Shown piece after piece: positions 28,814-37,668 of a stretch of 64,000 nt of DNA. The stretch comes from Klebsiella oxytoca NBRC 105695 (lineage in GTDB: Bacteria > Pseudomonadota > Gammaproteobacteria > Enterobacterales > Enterobacteriaceae). The position numbers and the translations under genes are program-made. The stretch covers positions 1 to 64,000 of the forward strand of contig NZ_BCZK01000018.1 of assembly GCF_001598695.1 (NCBI RefSeq), in the 5' to 3' direction. The notes under the pieces were generated by a model. That model saw only the letters and a program-made list of their open reading frames with translations. It searched no databases and was not told the DNA's origin. The stretch's first letter is position 1, and each line of letters opens with the position of its first letter.

Positions 28814-29854
28814 TCAGATTAAAGCCAGCCCGCCAACCACCGCGCCGCACAGCGCCACCAGTCCGCCAGTCAGCCACAGCGCCTTCGCCGGAAACGCTTT
28901 CCGCAGCATAATCAGTGACGGTACGCTGACAGCAGGCAGCGTAATCAGCAGCGCCAGCGCGGGCGCCACGCCCATACCTGCCAGCATCATCGTCTGCACT
29001 ATCGGAATCTCCGCCGCCGTCGGAATAACAAACAGGCAGCCGGCAATCGCCATAGCAATCACCCAGAACAGCGTGTTATCCACCACCCCATCGGCATGAG
29101 GGAATAACCACACCCGCGCGGCTCCCAGCACCAGCACCGCCAGAATATAAACCGGGATAGTGTTCCAGAACAGCGTCCAGAGAGCGCGCAGCCAGCGGCT
29201 AAAGAAACCGTCCTGCACGGTTACAACCGGCTGTTCAGGCACCGAAACCGGCTGCGTCGCCGCCTCTTTTACCCATTTCTGCACCAGCGTTGCGACCACC
29301 AGCACCGTCGCCAGCCCAGCCAGCAGGCGCACCAGCGCAAACTGCCAGCCCAGCACAAAGCCCATAAACACCAGCGTCGCCGGATTGAGCAGCGGATTGC
29401 CCAGCCAGAACGCCAGCGCGCCGCCCATCGAGGCCTGCTGTTTACGCATTCCTGCCGCCACCGGCGCGGCGCAGCAGGTACACATCATGCCCGGCAGAGA
29501 GAATACGGTTCCCAGCAGCGTACCGCGAAAACGCGCCTGCCCCAGCGTGCGTAGCAGCCAGTCACGCGGGATCAGCACCTGAATCAGCGAACCCAGCAGC
29601 ACGCCCAGGACCGCCGCTTTCCATACGGCCAGGAAATAGACCAGGGCGTAATCCCAGGCCGCAGCGAAAGGGTTAGCGTTACTGTTAGCAAGGATGGATT
29701 TGCCGATACTGTGCGTCTCTGCGGCGGTGAAGGCTTTGCCATAGTAGGGTTGCCATTTAACGAACCACAGACCAACGATAACGACGAGAAAAAAGAGCGC
29801 GGGCTTCCACCATTGAAACGGTGATGCCGCCTGAGATGAAGACTGACCAGCCAT
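28814..29854 (-). CDS. yraQ: YraQ-type permease (UPF0718/DUF318)
   Basis: 346-residue inner-membrane protein with about 8-10 hydrophobic segments, the length of E. coli YraQ. The family signature is GMMCTCCAAPVAAGMRKQ, a Cys-rich stretch at a membrane boundary, followed by GGALAFWLGNPLLNPATLVFMGFVLG and a second repeat half. Relatives include arsenical permeases (ArsP-like), but the substrate here is unknown. It lies downstream of yraR on the same strand. Confidence 0.9.
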   Translation of the reverse strand: MAGQSSSQAASPFQWWKPALFFLVVIVGLWFVKWQPYYGKAFTAAETHSIGKSILANSNANPFAAAWDYALVYFLAVWKAAVLGVLLGSLIQVLIPRDWLLRTLGQARFRGTLLGTVFSLPGMMCTCCAAPVAAGMRKQQASMGGALAFWLGNPLLNPATLVFMGFVLGWQFALVRLLAGLATVLVVATLVQKWVKEAATQPVSVPEQPVVTVQDGFFSRWLRALWTLFWNTIPVYILAVLVLGAARVWLFPHADGVVDNTLFWVIAMAIAGCLFVIPTAAEIPIVQTMMLAGMGVAPALALLITLPAVSVPSLIMLRKAFPAKALWLTGGLVALCGAVVGGLALI

Positions 29855-29923
29855 AGCATTCCCCGGGGAGTGTCATGATAAATTGAGGACATGAATACTA
29901 CGCCTCCGGGGAAATTTTGGAAA

Positions 29924-30574
29924 TCAGTAATCCCCCGAGCGTGCCGCCCTTTCGCGCAGCTGCGACGAAGAGAGAATTTGTACGCCCTCCTGCGTGGGCG
30001 ATAGCGCCTCCGCGAGTAGCGCGCTCGCTACGTCCCGCGCCTCTATTGACTTCAGATTTCCCGGCAGCAGATTGAAAATCGGCGCAAAGAGCGTTTCGCC
30101 GGCGCGTTTTTTTTCGCGCTCGCCTATCAGCATTGACGGGCGGGCAATGGTCAGGCGCGGCCACTGCTGCGCAATCAGCGCCTCTTCCATCTCACCCTTT
30201 ACACGATTATAGAAAAAGGGCGAATGCGCATTGGCCCCCATCGCGCTGACGACCAGCATATGCTGCGCGCCCAGCTTTTTTCCCACCAGCGCGGTATCAA
30301 TGACCAGCGTATAATCGGCATGCACAAACGCCTCTTTGCTACCCGCTTCCCGGCGGGTAGTCCCCAGACAGCAGAAAACGATATCTATCGGATCGACAAC
30401 CTGCGCCAGGGCGTCCGTTAGCTGCGGATCGTGGGGGTTAAAGACGCCGGAGATATCGGCCAGCGGCCGACGCGTCGGGGCGGCAACGGACTTAACGCCC
30501 GGCGCGTTGAGTAGCATTCGAAGTAAGTGACCGCCAACTAACCCGGTTGCCCCCGTTATCAGTACCTGACTCAT
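29924..30574 (-). CDS. yraR: NAD(P)-binding epimerase-like protein YraR
   Basis: 216-residue short-chain dehydrogenase-like protein. Rossmann motif [15 protein letters not shown] at the N-terminus, then [16 protein letters not shown] and [21 protein letters not shown] (the YxxxK-like site) and ARPSMLIG. The start at 30574 gives [11 protein letters not shown] as in E. coli; an in-frame extension to 30619 is not conserved. The substrate is unknown. It is divergent from yhbO. Confidence 0.9.
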   Translation of the reverse strand: MSQVLITGATGLVGGHLLRMLLNAPGVKSVAAPTRRPLADISGVFNPHDPQLTDALAQVVDPIDIVFCCLGTTRREAGSKEAFVHADYTLVIDTALVGKKLGAQHMLVVSAMGANAHSPFFYNRVKGEMEEALIAQQWPRLTIARPSMLIGEREKKRAGETLFAPIFNLLPGNLKSIEARDVASALLAEALSPTQEGVQILSSSQLRERAARSGDY

Positions 30575-30702
30575 CGAAACTCCTTTGCAGATTTTTCTAT
30601 GTTGCGATCCCAGCCTCATGTTCCAGACTTAATACTCTACGAGGTAATTATCCATCATCATCAGGGAAATGCCTCATTCCACACCAAAACACTGGAGGAA
30701 GA

Positions 30703-31221
30703 ATGAGTAAGAAGATAGCCGTTTTAATTACCGACGACTTTGAAGACTCGGAGTTCACCTCACCCGCGGACGCCTATCGTCTGGCCGGTCATGAGGTCGT
30801 GACGATTGAAAAACAGGCGGGGAAGAAGGTAAAAGGGAAAAAAAGGGAAGCTGAAGTCGTTATCGATAAAGCCATTGATGACGTCACCCCTGCCGACTTC
30901 GACGCTCTGCTGCTACCGGGCGGTTATTCACCGGACGCGCTGCGCGGAGACGAACGCTTTGTCACCTTCACCCGCGATTTTGTGAACAGCGGCAAACCGG
31001 TATTCGCCATCTGTCACGGTCCGCAGCTGTTGATTAGCGCCGATGTGATTCGCGGGCGTAAGCTGACGGCCGTGAAGCCTATCATCGTCGACGTGAAAAA
31101 CGCCGGTGGCGAATTCTACGATCAGGAAGTGGTTATCGACAACGAGCAGCTGGTGACCAGCAGAACCCCGGACGACCTGCCGGCGTTTAATCGAGAAGCT
31201 TTACGTCTGCTCGGTGCCTGA
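30703..31221 (+). CDS. yhbO: DJ-1/PfpI-family protein YhbO
   Basis: 172 residues, E. coli length. A stress-protection protein reported as a protein/nucleotide deglycase, an activity that is debated. Nucleophile-elbow Cys104 lies in AICHGPQLL, with the companion Glu near residue 14 (DDFEDSEF). GGAGG 4 bases before the ATG at 30703 sets the start; the open frame extends to 30547 but lacks conservation. Its end overlaps the end of convergent yhbP by 21 bases. Confidence 0.93.
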   Translation: MSKKIAVLITDDFEDSEFTSPADAYRLAGHEVVTIEKQAGKKVKGKKREAEVVIDKAIDDVTPADFDALLLPGGYSPDALRGDERFVTFTRDFVNSGKPVFAICHGPQLLISADVIRGRKLTAVKPIIVDVKNAGGEFYDQEVVIDNEQLVTSRTPDDLPAFNREALRLLGA

Positions 31222-31644
31222 TTCACGCAGCCAGTGCAGCTTTTTACCAAAGCCCAGCGTGTTATCGGTGAACTTAAGCTCATCGGGGAGAATCTCCCAG
31301 ACGGGCGCCGATAGCATGCGGGCAACCGGAAAACGGCTGACGTAACGCTTACGCATCGCCGCCTCTTCCTCCCCGGACAGGCGGCGAATTTGGCCTTTAA
31401 ACTGGACGCCGCGGATCAAGGCGACGGTCTTCGGCTGGCCGTTTACCGTTCCGGCCACCCTGGCGCCTTTCCCGGTCATCTGGCCGTGGCGCGTTTTTTC
31501 ATCGCTAAGCAAATAAAAGGCGACCTTTTCCGGGTCATAAACGTAAAAGGCATTGGCGCACCACAGCTCGTCATCGCGGGCGACGCACCAGGTCACGACA
31601 TGCTGCTTTCCCAGCCAACGGCTGATAGCGGCGAGCGTATCCAT
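31201..31644 (-). CDS. yhbP: YhbP family protein (UPF0306, FMN-binding split-barrel type)
   Basis: 147 residues with the ATG at 31644, matching E. coli YhbP; the 10-codon extension to 31674 is not conserved. The pattern [30 protein letters not shown] and [22 protein letters not shown] fits the pyridoxamine-phosphate-oxidase-like fold. Function unknown. Convergent overlap with yhbO (31201-31221); divergent from yhbQ. Confidence 0.9.
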   Translation of the reverse strand: MDTLAAISRWLGKQHVVTWCVARDDELWCANAFYVYDPEKVAFYLLSDEKTRHGQMTGKGARVAGTVNGQPKTVALIRGVQFKGQIRRLSGEEEAAMRKRYVSRFPVARMLSAPVWEILPDELKFTDNTLGFGKKLHWLRESGTEQT

Positions 31645-31699
31645 CTTTACTCTCCAGTATGTTATGGTGCTCACACCTTAACATAGCGACCTCTGTACC

Positions 31700-31984
31700 G
31701 TGTGCTGGTTTCTCTATCTGATTCGTACCGCCGATAATCGCCTTTATACCGGGATTACTACCGATGTCTCACGCCGCTTTTGCCAGCACCAGGACGGCAA
31801 AGGCGCGAAAGCGCTGCGTGGTAAGGGAGAGCTTCAGCTGGCCTTCAGCCAGGAAGTTGGTGAACACTCACTAGCATTACGGCTGGAGTATCGTATCAAG
31901 CAGCTAACGAAGCGCCAGAAAGAGCGCCTCGTTGCCGGAGACGGTTCGTTTGAGGCGCTGCTGGAAAGCCTCAGAAGCGGTTAA
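31700..31984 (+). CDS. yhbQ: GIY-YIG nuclease-superfamily protein YhbQ
   Basis: 94-residue stand-alone GIY-YIG domain. The motif is in [19 protein letters not shown], with catalytic Arg in DVSRRFCQH and Glu in [10 protein letters not shown]. The likely start is GTG at 31700 (protein MCWFLYL; E. coli MTPWFLYL), since no ATG lies nearby in frame. The 3' end overlaps convergent yhbS by 14 bases. The biological role is not well established. Confidence 0.9.
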   Translation: MCWFLYLIRTADNRLYTGITTDVSRRFCQHQDGKGAKALRGKGELQLAFSQEVGEHSLALRLEYRIKQLTKRQKERLVAGDGSFEALLESLRSG

Positions 31985-32474
31985 AGTGGTCGCTGTATTC
32001 GACCAGCCCGCTGACGCCATCAAGGGCGTTATCGGCCAGGCGGTGAACCTGGAAAGCATCCGCGCTATCCGGCCAACGGCAGTGCAGATTAAAACGCGCT
32101 GCGGGTTCAAAGCCCAGACGACCATAAAGCGCCGGATCGCCAAGGGTGACAACAGCGGCATAGCCAAACTCGTTCAGTGAATCGAGCCCTTCATAGACCA
32201 GCTGACGACCGATGCCCTGACCGCGGTAGCTTTCATCGACCGCCAGCGGAGCCAGTCCAACCCACTGCAGCTCTTCGCCTTCAACGGCAACCGGGCTAAA
32301 GGCCGCATAGCCCACGACCTGACCTTCGTCATCCGTCGCCACCACGCCCAGCGTGATCAGGCCATCTTCACGTAGGCTGTGCACCAGCTGCGCTTCCGCA
32401 TCGCTGCCGAAGGTACGACGCAATAGCGCGTCGATTCCCGGTGCATCAATCCCAATTTCTACTCGAATCAGCAT
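31971..32474 (-). CDS. yhbS: GNAT-family N-acetyltransferase YhbS
   Basis: 167 residues with one GNAT domain. The acetyl-CoA-binding motif A is [23 protein letters not shown], followed by [17 protein letters not shown]. The acceptor is unknown. The start overlaps the end of ubiT by 7 bases (32468-32474), so the two are probably translationally coupled. Confidence 0.92.
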   Translation of the reverse strand: MLIRVEIGIDAPGIDALLRRTFGSDAEAQLVHSLREDGLITLGVVATDDEGQVVGYAAFSPVAVEGEELQWVGLAPLAVDESYRGQGIGRQLVYEGLDSLNEFGYAAVVTLGDPALYGRLGFEPAARFNLHCRWPDSADAFQVHRLADNALDGVSGLVEYSDHFNRF

Positions 32475-32992
32475 GCCTCACCTACCGATGTCTGTTCAGG
32501 TTTCTGCGGGCCTTTCAGGCCTGCTTCAACAAAGTCCGCCAGCTGCAGCAGCATAATACGCAGCGCCTTGGGCATCTGCTCCAGCTCAATGGCATCCATC
32601 AGGTTTTTTACATAAAGACCCAGCTCGGTATCGCCTTCGATAACCAGGCGACGCTGGAAGAACAACGTATCCGGATCCTGCTTGCGCGCCGCAATCATCA
32701 GCAGGTCGCTGGCGTCGGCGCTAAAGCTGACGTCCGCTTCAGCCTCCGGGCTGACCACCAGACGGCCGTTAATCACCGAGGTATACCACAGCAGGCCGAT
32801 ATCACGCACATGAATACTTAACCAGCGCCCCTCGAGAAAATCCAGTTCCCCATCCGCCAGCGCCTGGCGAAACTGCCAGCTTAATACTTGTTCCAGCACC
32901 TGGCGCTTGAGGGCAAAAGGCGCCAGCTTAACCGGCACGCTTATTAACGACGGGCCAAAGTGAACCAGTTGGGAACGCAGTTTATCCAACAC
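32468..32992 (-). CDS. ubiT: Ubiquinone anaerobic biosynthesis accessory factor UbiT
   Basis: 174-residue SCP2-domain lipid-binding protein required for O2-independent ubiquinone synthesis with UbiU and UbiV. The SCP2 region spans about 45-145 (FLEGRWLSIHVRDIGLLWYTS, ADVSFSADASDLLMIAARKQDPDTLFFQRRLVIEGDTELG). It is divergent from ubiUV across 221 bp, the arrangement known in E. coli (old name yhbT). Confidence 0.94.
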   Translation of the reverse strand: MLDKLRSQLVHFGPSLISVPVKLAPFALKRQVLEQVLSWQFRQALADGELDFLEGRWLSIHVRDIGLLWYTSVINGRLVVSPEAEADVSFSADASDLLMIAARKQDPDTLFFQRRLVIEGDTELGLYVKNLMDAIELEQMPKALRIMLLQLADFVEAGLKGPQKPEQTSVGEAC

Positions 32993-33213
32993 AAGCTTTA
33001 CTCCATGAATGCAATAGTTCCTCTATTGTGCCATATCAAATAAACGACATAGCGGCGTAAATCAACAAAATCACAATGTCGGGCCGCTGGTATTGATCCC
33101 GCCAATACGCTTTTAACTGCCTCAAATCAAAAATTGTCACCAGAAGGTTAACTAAAATCCCAGCTCATTAACCATCCAGCGTCCCTGACGGGCCGCGTTT
33201 TTCAGGAAAAATT

Positions 33214-34209
33214 ATGGAGCTGCTCTGCCCAGCCGGTAACCTTCCGGCGCTTAAGGCGGCCATCGAAAACGGCGCCGATGCCGTCTATATCGGGCTGAAA
33301 GATGACACCAACGCCCGCCACTTTGCCGGCCTTAATTTCACCGAAAAGAAACTGCAGGAAGCCGTCAGCTTTGTGCACCAGCATCGTCGTAAACTGCATA
33401 TTGCCATCAATACCTTCGCGCATCCTGATGGCTATGCCCGCTGGCAGCGCGCGGTAGATATGGCGGCCCAGCTGGGCGCCGACGCGCTGATCCTCGCCGA
33501 TATCGCAATGCTGGAGTATGCCGCCGAGCGCTACCCGCACATCGAGCGTCACGTTTCCGTTCAGGCCTCGGCCACTAACGAAGAAGCGGTAAAATTTTAT
33601 CATCGCAACTTTGACGTCGCCCGCGTGGTGCTGCCGCGCGTACTGTCGATTCACCAGGTCAAACAGCTGGCCCGCGCCACGCCGGTGCCGCTGGAGGTCT
33701 TCGCCTTCGGCAGCCTGTGCATTATGGCGGAAGGCCGCTGCTATCTTTCCTCTTATCTGACCGGCGAATCACCGAATACCGTCGGCGCCTGTTCGCCGGC
33801 ACGCTTCGTGCGCTGGCAGCAAACGCCGCAGGGACTGGAATCACGCCTTAACGAAGTGCTGATCGACCGCTATCGAGATGGTGAAAATGCCGGCTATCCC
33901 ACCCTCTGTAAAGGGCGGTATCTGGTCGACGGCGAGCGCTACCACGCACTGGAAGAGCCCACCAGCCTGAACACCCTGGAGCTGCTGCCGGAGCTGATGG
34001 CGGCAAATATTGCCTCGGTCAAAATCGAGGGCCGCCAGCGCAGTCCGGCGTACGTCACCCAGGTGGCGAAAGTCTGGCGTCAGGCGATCGATCGCTGCAA
34101 AGCCGATCCGCAAAACTTCGTGCCGCAGTCCGCGTGGATGGAGACCCTCGGTTCGATGTCCGAAGGGACGCAAACCACCCTTGGCGCCTATCACCGTAAA
34201 TGGCAGTGA
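33214..34209 (+). CDS. ubiU: O2-independent ubiquinone hydroxylase subunit UbiU
   Basis: 331-residue U32-family protein that forms a heterodimer with UbiV and hydroxylates the quinone ring without oxygen. The N-terminal MELLCPAGNLPALKAAIENGADAVYIG is the U32 start. Candidate [4Fe-4S] cysteines lie in FGSLCIMAEGRCYLSS, VGACSPARF and YPTLCKGRY. The stop codon overlaps the region just before ubiV, 8 bases upstream of its ATG. Confidence 0.95.
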   Translation: MELLCPAGNLPALKAAIENGADAVYIGLKDDTNARHFAGLNFTEKKLQEAVSFVHQHRRKLHIAINTFAHPDGYARWQRAVDMAAQLGADALILADIAMLEYAAERYPHIERHVSVQASATNEEAVKFYHRNFDVARVVLPRVLSIHQVKQLARATPVPLEVFAFGSLCIMAEGRCYLSSYLTGESPNTVGACSPARFVRWQQTPQGLESRLNEVLIDRYRDGENAGYPTLCKGRYLVDGERYHALEEPTSLNTLELLPELMAANIASVKIEGRQRSPAYVTQVAKVWRQAIDRCKADPQNFVPQSAWMETLGSMSEGTQTTLGAYHRKWQ

Positions 34210-34217
34210 GAACAGCA

Positions 34218-35096
34218 ATGAAATATTCATTAGGGCCGGTGCTTTATTACTGGCCAAAAGAGACGCTGGAAGATTTTTACCAGCAGGCAGCCAGCTGCAG
34301 CGCGGACACGATTTATCTCGGCGAAGCGGTATGCAGCAAACGCCGCGCCACCAAAGTCGGCGACTGGATCGAGATGGCGAAAGCGCTGGCGGGAAGCGGC
34401 AAACAGGTAGTGCTTTCCACCCTCGCGCTGGTGCAGGCGTCCTCGGAACTGGGCGAACTGAAGCGCTATGTCGATAACGGCGAATTTCTGATTGAAGCCA
34501 GCGATCTCGGCGTCGTTAACCTGTGCGCGGAACGTAAACTGCCGTTCGTCGCTGGCCATGCGCTCAACTGCTACAACGCCGTCACCCTGCGTCTGCTGCT
34601 TAAGCAAGGTATGGTGCGCTGGTGTATGCCGGTCGAGCTTTCCCGCGACTGGCTGGCGAACTTGCTGACCCAGTGCGACGAACTGGGCATTCGCAACCAG
34701 TTTGAGGTAGAGGTGCTGAGCTACGGCCATCTGCCGCTGGCCTACTCCGCCCGTTGCTTTACCGCCCGTTCGGAAGACCGACCCAAAGACGAGTGCGAAA
34801 CCTGCTGCATTAAATATCCTAACGGGCGCGACGTGCTCTCACAGGAGAACCAGCAGGTATTCGTCCTCAACGGCATTCAGACCATGAGCGGCTACGTCTA
34901 TAACCTCGGGAATGAGCTGAGCACCATGCACGGGCTGGTGGATATGGTCCGCCTGTCGCCGCTGGGCATCGAGACCTTTGCGATGCTGGACGCCTTCCGG
35001 GCAAATGAGAACGGCTCTGCGCCGCTACCGCTGACGGCGAACAGCGACTGCAACGGCTACTGGCGGCGGCTGGCCGGACTGGAACTGCAGAGCTGA
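34218..35096 (+). CDS. ubiV: O2-independent ubiquinone hydroxylase subunit UbiV
   Basis: 292-residue U32-family partner of UbiU, E. coli length with the ATG at 34218. The four [4Fe-4S] cysteines are visible: Cys39 in GEAVCSKRR and three more in YSARCFTARS and DECETCCIKYP. Two of the residues in ECETCC are the CxxC-type ligands. It is cotranscribed with ubiU. Confidence 0.95.
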   Translation: MKYSLGPVLYYWPKETLEDFYQQAASCSADTIYLGEAVCSKRRATKVGDWIEMAKALAGSGKQVVLSTLALVQASSELGELKRYVDNGEFLIEASDLGVVNLCAERKLPFVAGHALNCYNAVTLRLLLKQGMVRWCMPVELSRDWLANLLTQCDELGIRNQFEVEVLSYGHLPLAYSARCFTARSEDRPKDECETCCIKYPNGRDVLSQENQQVFVLNGIQTMSGYVYNLGNELSTMHGLVDMVRLSPLGIETFAMLDAFRANENGSAPLPLTANSDCNGYWRRLAGLELQS

Positions 35097-35102
35097 TTAA
35101 CC

Positions 35103-35235
35103 GCTCACTTTGTTAATGGCTATCGCTGCTTTTTAATGCACTATTAAAGATGCAGCTTTTCTGGCAGGCGTATCGCGGATGCGCCAGGCTGGAAGAAGAC
35201 CTTCAATCTGATGACGATGCTGTAGCAAAGTGAGC
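35103..35235 (+). promoter_or_regulatory. Candidate structured leader of yhbW
   Basis: GCTCACTTTG (35103-35112) is the exact reverse complement of CAAAGTGAGC (35226-35235). After a six-base bulge on the left side, GCTA/TAGC extends the pairing. The right arm contains GTGAG, the probable ribosome-binding site of yhbW (ATG at 35240). A second hairpin GCTGC...GCAGC (35125-35156) lies inside. I do not recognise a known riboswitch. Confidence 0.4.
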
Positions 35236-35239
35236 CTTT

Positions 35240-36247
35240 ATGACTGACAAATCTGTTTCATTCTCGGTGCTCGACCTGGCGCCAATCCCGCAAGGATCTT
35301 CCGCAAAGGAAGCTTTCTCCCACTCTTTAGATCTGGCGCAGCTGGCGGAAAAACGCGGTTATCATCGCTACTGGCTGGCCGAACACCATAATATGGTCGG
35401 TATTGCCAGCGCCGCGACCTCGGTGCTGATTGGCTATCTTGCCGCCCATACCACCACTCTGCATCTGGGCTCCGGCGGCGTGATGCTGCCTAACCATTCG
35501 CCGCTGGTGATTGCCGAGCAGTTCGGCACGCTCAATACGCTCTACCCCGGTCGTATCGATCTCGGCCTTGGGCGCGCGCCAGGTAGCGATCAGCCGACCA
35601 TGCGCGCGCTGCGTCGCCATATGAGCGGCGATGTTGATAACTTCCCGCGCGATGTCGCGGAGCTGGTGGACTGGTTCGACGCCCGCGATCCTAATCCGCA
35701 CGTACGGCCGGTTCCCGGCTATGGCGAGAAGATACCTGTCTGGCTGCTCGGCTCAAGCCTTTACAGCGCTCAGCTGGCGGCGCAGCTGGGGCTGCCGTTC
35801 GCCTTTGCCTCGCACTTCGCGCCGGATATGCTCTTCCAGGCCCTGCACCTCTACCGCACCCACTTCCAGCCGTCAGAACGGTTAGAGAAGCCGTATGCGA
35901 TGGTATGCATTAACATTATTGCCGCCGATAGCGACAGAGATGCGGAATTTCTGTTTACGTCCATGCAGCAGGCGTTCGTCAAACTGCGCCGGGGCGAGAC
36001 CGGACAACTGCCGCCGCCGGTGCAAAATATGCATCAGCTGTGGTCCGCTTCAGAGCAGTACGGCGTTCAGCAGGCGCTGAGCATGTCGCTGGTCGGCGAT
36101 AAAGCGAAAATCCGCCACGGGCTGGCATCGATCCTACGGGAGACCCAGGCTGATGAGATCATGGTTAACGGCCAAATCTTCGATCATCAGGCGCGCCTGC
36201 ATTCATTTGATTTGGCGATGCAGGTGAAAGAAGAGCTGATCGGGTAG
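35240..36247 (+). CDS. yhbW: Luciferase-like monooxygenase YhbW
   Basis: 335-residue flavin-dependent oxidoreductase of the bacterial luciferase superfamily, E. coli length. Family segments: [63 protein letters not shown] and [14 protein letters not shown]. The substrate is unknown. It is followed by a bidirectional terminator shared with mtr. Confidence 0.92.
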   Translation: MTDKSVSFSVLDLAPIPQGSSAKEAFSHSLDLAQLAEKRGYHRYWLAEHHNMVGIASAATSVLIGYLAAHTTTLHLGSGGVMLPNHSPLVIAEQFGTLNTLYPGRIDLGLGRAPGSDQPTMRALRRHMSGDVDNFPRDVAELVDWFDARDPNPHVRPVPGYGEKIPVWLLGSSLYSAQLAAQLGLPFAFASHFAPDMLFQALHLYRTHFQPSERLEKPYAMVCINIIAADSDRDAEFLFTSMQQAFVKLRRGETGQLPPPVQNMHQLWSASEQYGVQQALSMSLVGDKAKIRHGLASILRETQADEIMVNGQIFDHQARLHSFDLAMQVKEELIG

Positions 36248-36252
36248 TGAGC

Positions 36253-36276
36253 AATGCGGCATTTTTGCCGCATTTT
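36253..36276. terminator. Bidirectional terminator between yhbW and mtr
   Basis: AATGCGGCA and TGCCGCATT form a 9-bp stem around TTTT, followed by TT on the plus strand; it lies between converging genes. Confidence 0.75.
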
Positions 36277-36279
36277 CAA

Positions 36280-37524
36280 TTATTGATAGGTGGGTAATAC
36301 GTTAAAGCTTGAGAGGAAATGCACGATAACGTTACCCAGCCCAAACAGCAGCACCAAAGCGATCATCGGCTTTCCACCCCAAACGCGAAACAATGGGCTG
36401 CCAAAACGTTTACGCGATGCGCGAGCCAGCAGCGCCGGTACAATTGCCGCCCAGATCGTCGCGGCCAGACCTGCATAGCCGATCGCATAGAGGAATCCGT
36501 TCGGCCACAGCAAGCCTCCCGCCATCGGCGGAACGAAGGTCAGTACCGCTGTTTTAAAACGTCCCAGCGCGGAGTCATCGAAGCCGAACAGATCCGCCAG
36601 ATAATCAAACAGCCCCAGCGTTACGCCAAGGAATGAACTGGCAACGGCAAAGTTCGAAAAGATGACTAACAGCAGATCCAGGCTCCGGCTGTTCAGCACT
36701 CCGCTAAGCGCCTGGACCAGGACATCTATATTACCCCCCTTCTGCGCGATGCCGATAAATTCAGGGCGCGGGATATTGCCCATCGTCACCAGCAGCCACA
36801 CCACGTACAGACCCAGCGCCAGCAGCGTACCGTAAACCAGGCATTTCACGATTGTGCGCGGATCTTTGCCGTAGTACTTCATCAGGCTCGGCACGTTGCC
36901 ATGATATCCGAAAGATGCGAGACAGAACGGCAGCGTCATCAGCAGATAGGGCATATACGAGGCATTTTGTTCAGCCACGTTAAACAGCGTGGTCGGCTGG
37001 ACGTGTCCCAACAGGCTGCCAAAGGTCAGAAAGAAGGTAATGACCTTAGCTCCCAGCACAATGGCCGTCATGCGGCTCACCGCTTTGGTGCTCAACCAGA
37101 CGATAAACGCCACCAGTAGCGCAAAACCAAAACCAGCCGCCCTTGCCGGTACGTTCAGCGACATTTCGCTAAACGTATGGTGCAGGATCGAGCCGCTGGC
37201 GGAGATATAGGCGTAAGTCAGAATATAAAGTACAAAGGCGATCGACACGCCGTTAACCAGATTCCAGCCTTTACCGAGCAGATCTTTAGTAATGGTATCG
37301 AAGCTCGAACCAATCCGATAATTCAGGTTCGCTTCGAGGATCATCAACCCGGAATGCAGCATACAAAACCAGGTAAAAACCAGCGCCGCCAGAGACCAGA
37401 AGAACCATGCGCCGGACATTACAACCGGCAGCGAAAACATGCCCGCGCCAATAATTGTCCCGCCGATAATCACTACGCCGCCAAATAAGGACGGTCGGGT
37501 TGCCGTAGTGGTAAGTGTCGCCAT
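36280..37524 (-). CDS. mtr: Tryptophan-specific transport protein Mtr
   Basis: High-affinity tryptophan:proton symporter of the aromatic amino acid (HAAAP) family, 414 residues with 11 expected membrane segments. Starts [33 protein letters not shown]. The ATG at 37524 restores the E. coli length; the longer frame to 37617 runs through the operator region. In E. coli mtr is repressed by TrpR and activated by TyrR, and the upstream region here retains a TrpR-like operator. Confidence 0.96.
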   Translation of the reverse strand: MATLTTTATRPSLFGGVVIIGGTIIGAGMFSLPVVMSGAWFFWSLAALVFTWFCMLHSGLMILEANLNYRIGSSFDTITKDLLGKGWNLVNGVSIAFVLYILTYAYISASGSILHHTFSEMSLNVPARAAGFGFALLVAFIVWLSTKAVSRMTAIVLGAKVITFFLTFGSLLGHVQPTTLFNVAEQNASYMPYLLMTLPFCLASFGYHGNVPSLMKYYGKDPRTIVKCLVYGTLLALGLYVVWLLVTMGNIPRPEFIGIAQKGGNIDVLVQALSGVLNSRSLDLLLVIFSNFAVASSFLGVTLGLFDYLADLFGFDDSALGRFKTAVLTFVPPMAGGLLWPNGFLYAIGYAGLAATIWAAIVPALLARASRKRFGSPLFRVWGGKPMIALVLLFGLGNVIVHFLSSFNVLPTYQ

Positions 37525-37576
37525 TTGCCGAAATCTCCAGTCGAAAATACTTTTCTTGTTATCAACGTGACGCACT

Positions 37577-37594
37577 GTACCAGTACACAAGTAC
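37577..37594 (-). promoter_or_regulatory. Probable TrpR operator of mtr
   Basis: The minus strand reads GTACTTGTGTACTGGTAC, a close match to the CTAGT-type TrpR operator arms and nearly the same as the E. coli mtr operator. It lies about 55 bp upstream of the mtr ATG, so TrpR would overlap the promoter. Confidence 0.65.
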
Positions 37595-37602
37595 AAAGGA
37601 AA

Positions 37603-37633
37603 TAAAAAAAGCCCCAATCGTTAAGATCGGGGC
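37603..37633 (-). terminator. deaD terminator
   Basis: On the minus strand GCCCCGATC pairs with GATTGGGGC around a short loop (37611-37633) and is followed by seven T (complement of 37604-37610), 36 bases after the deaD stop. Confidence 0.85.
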
Positions 37634-37668
37634 TGTATCGTTTACTTTACGTTAGCGGAAAGCGCTAA

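Noticed and set aside
28650-28877. Small minus-strand frame over the REP-like array
   Set aside because: The sequence is repetitive palindromic DNA; the product contains the repeat twice and has no homology that I recognise.
32993-33213. FNR site between ubiT and ubiU
   Set aside because: These genes serve anaerobic quinone synthesis, so I looked for TTGAT-N4-ATCAA. Only poor partial matches (for example near 33111 and 33092) were found.
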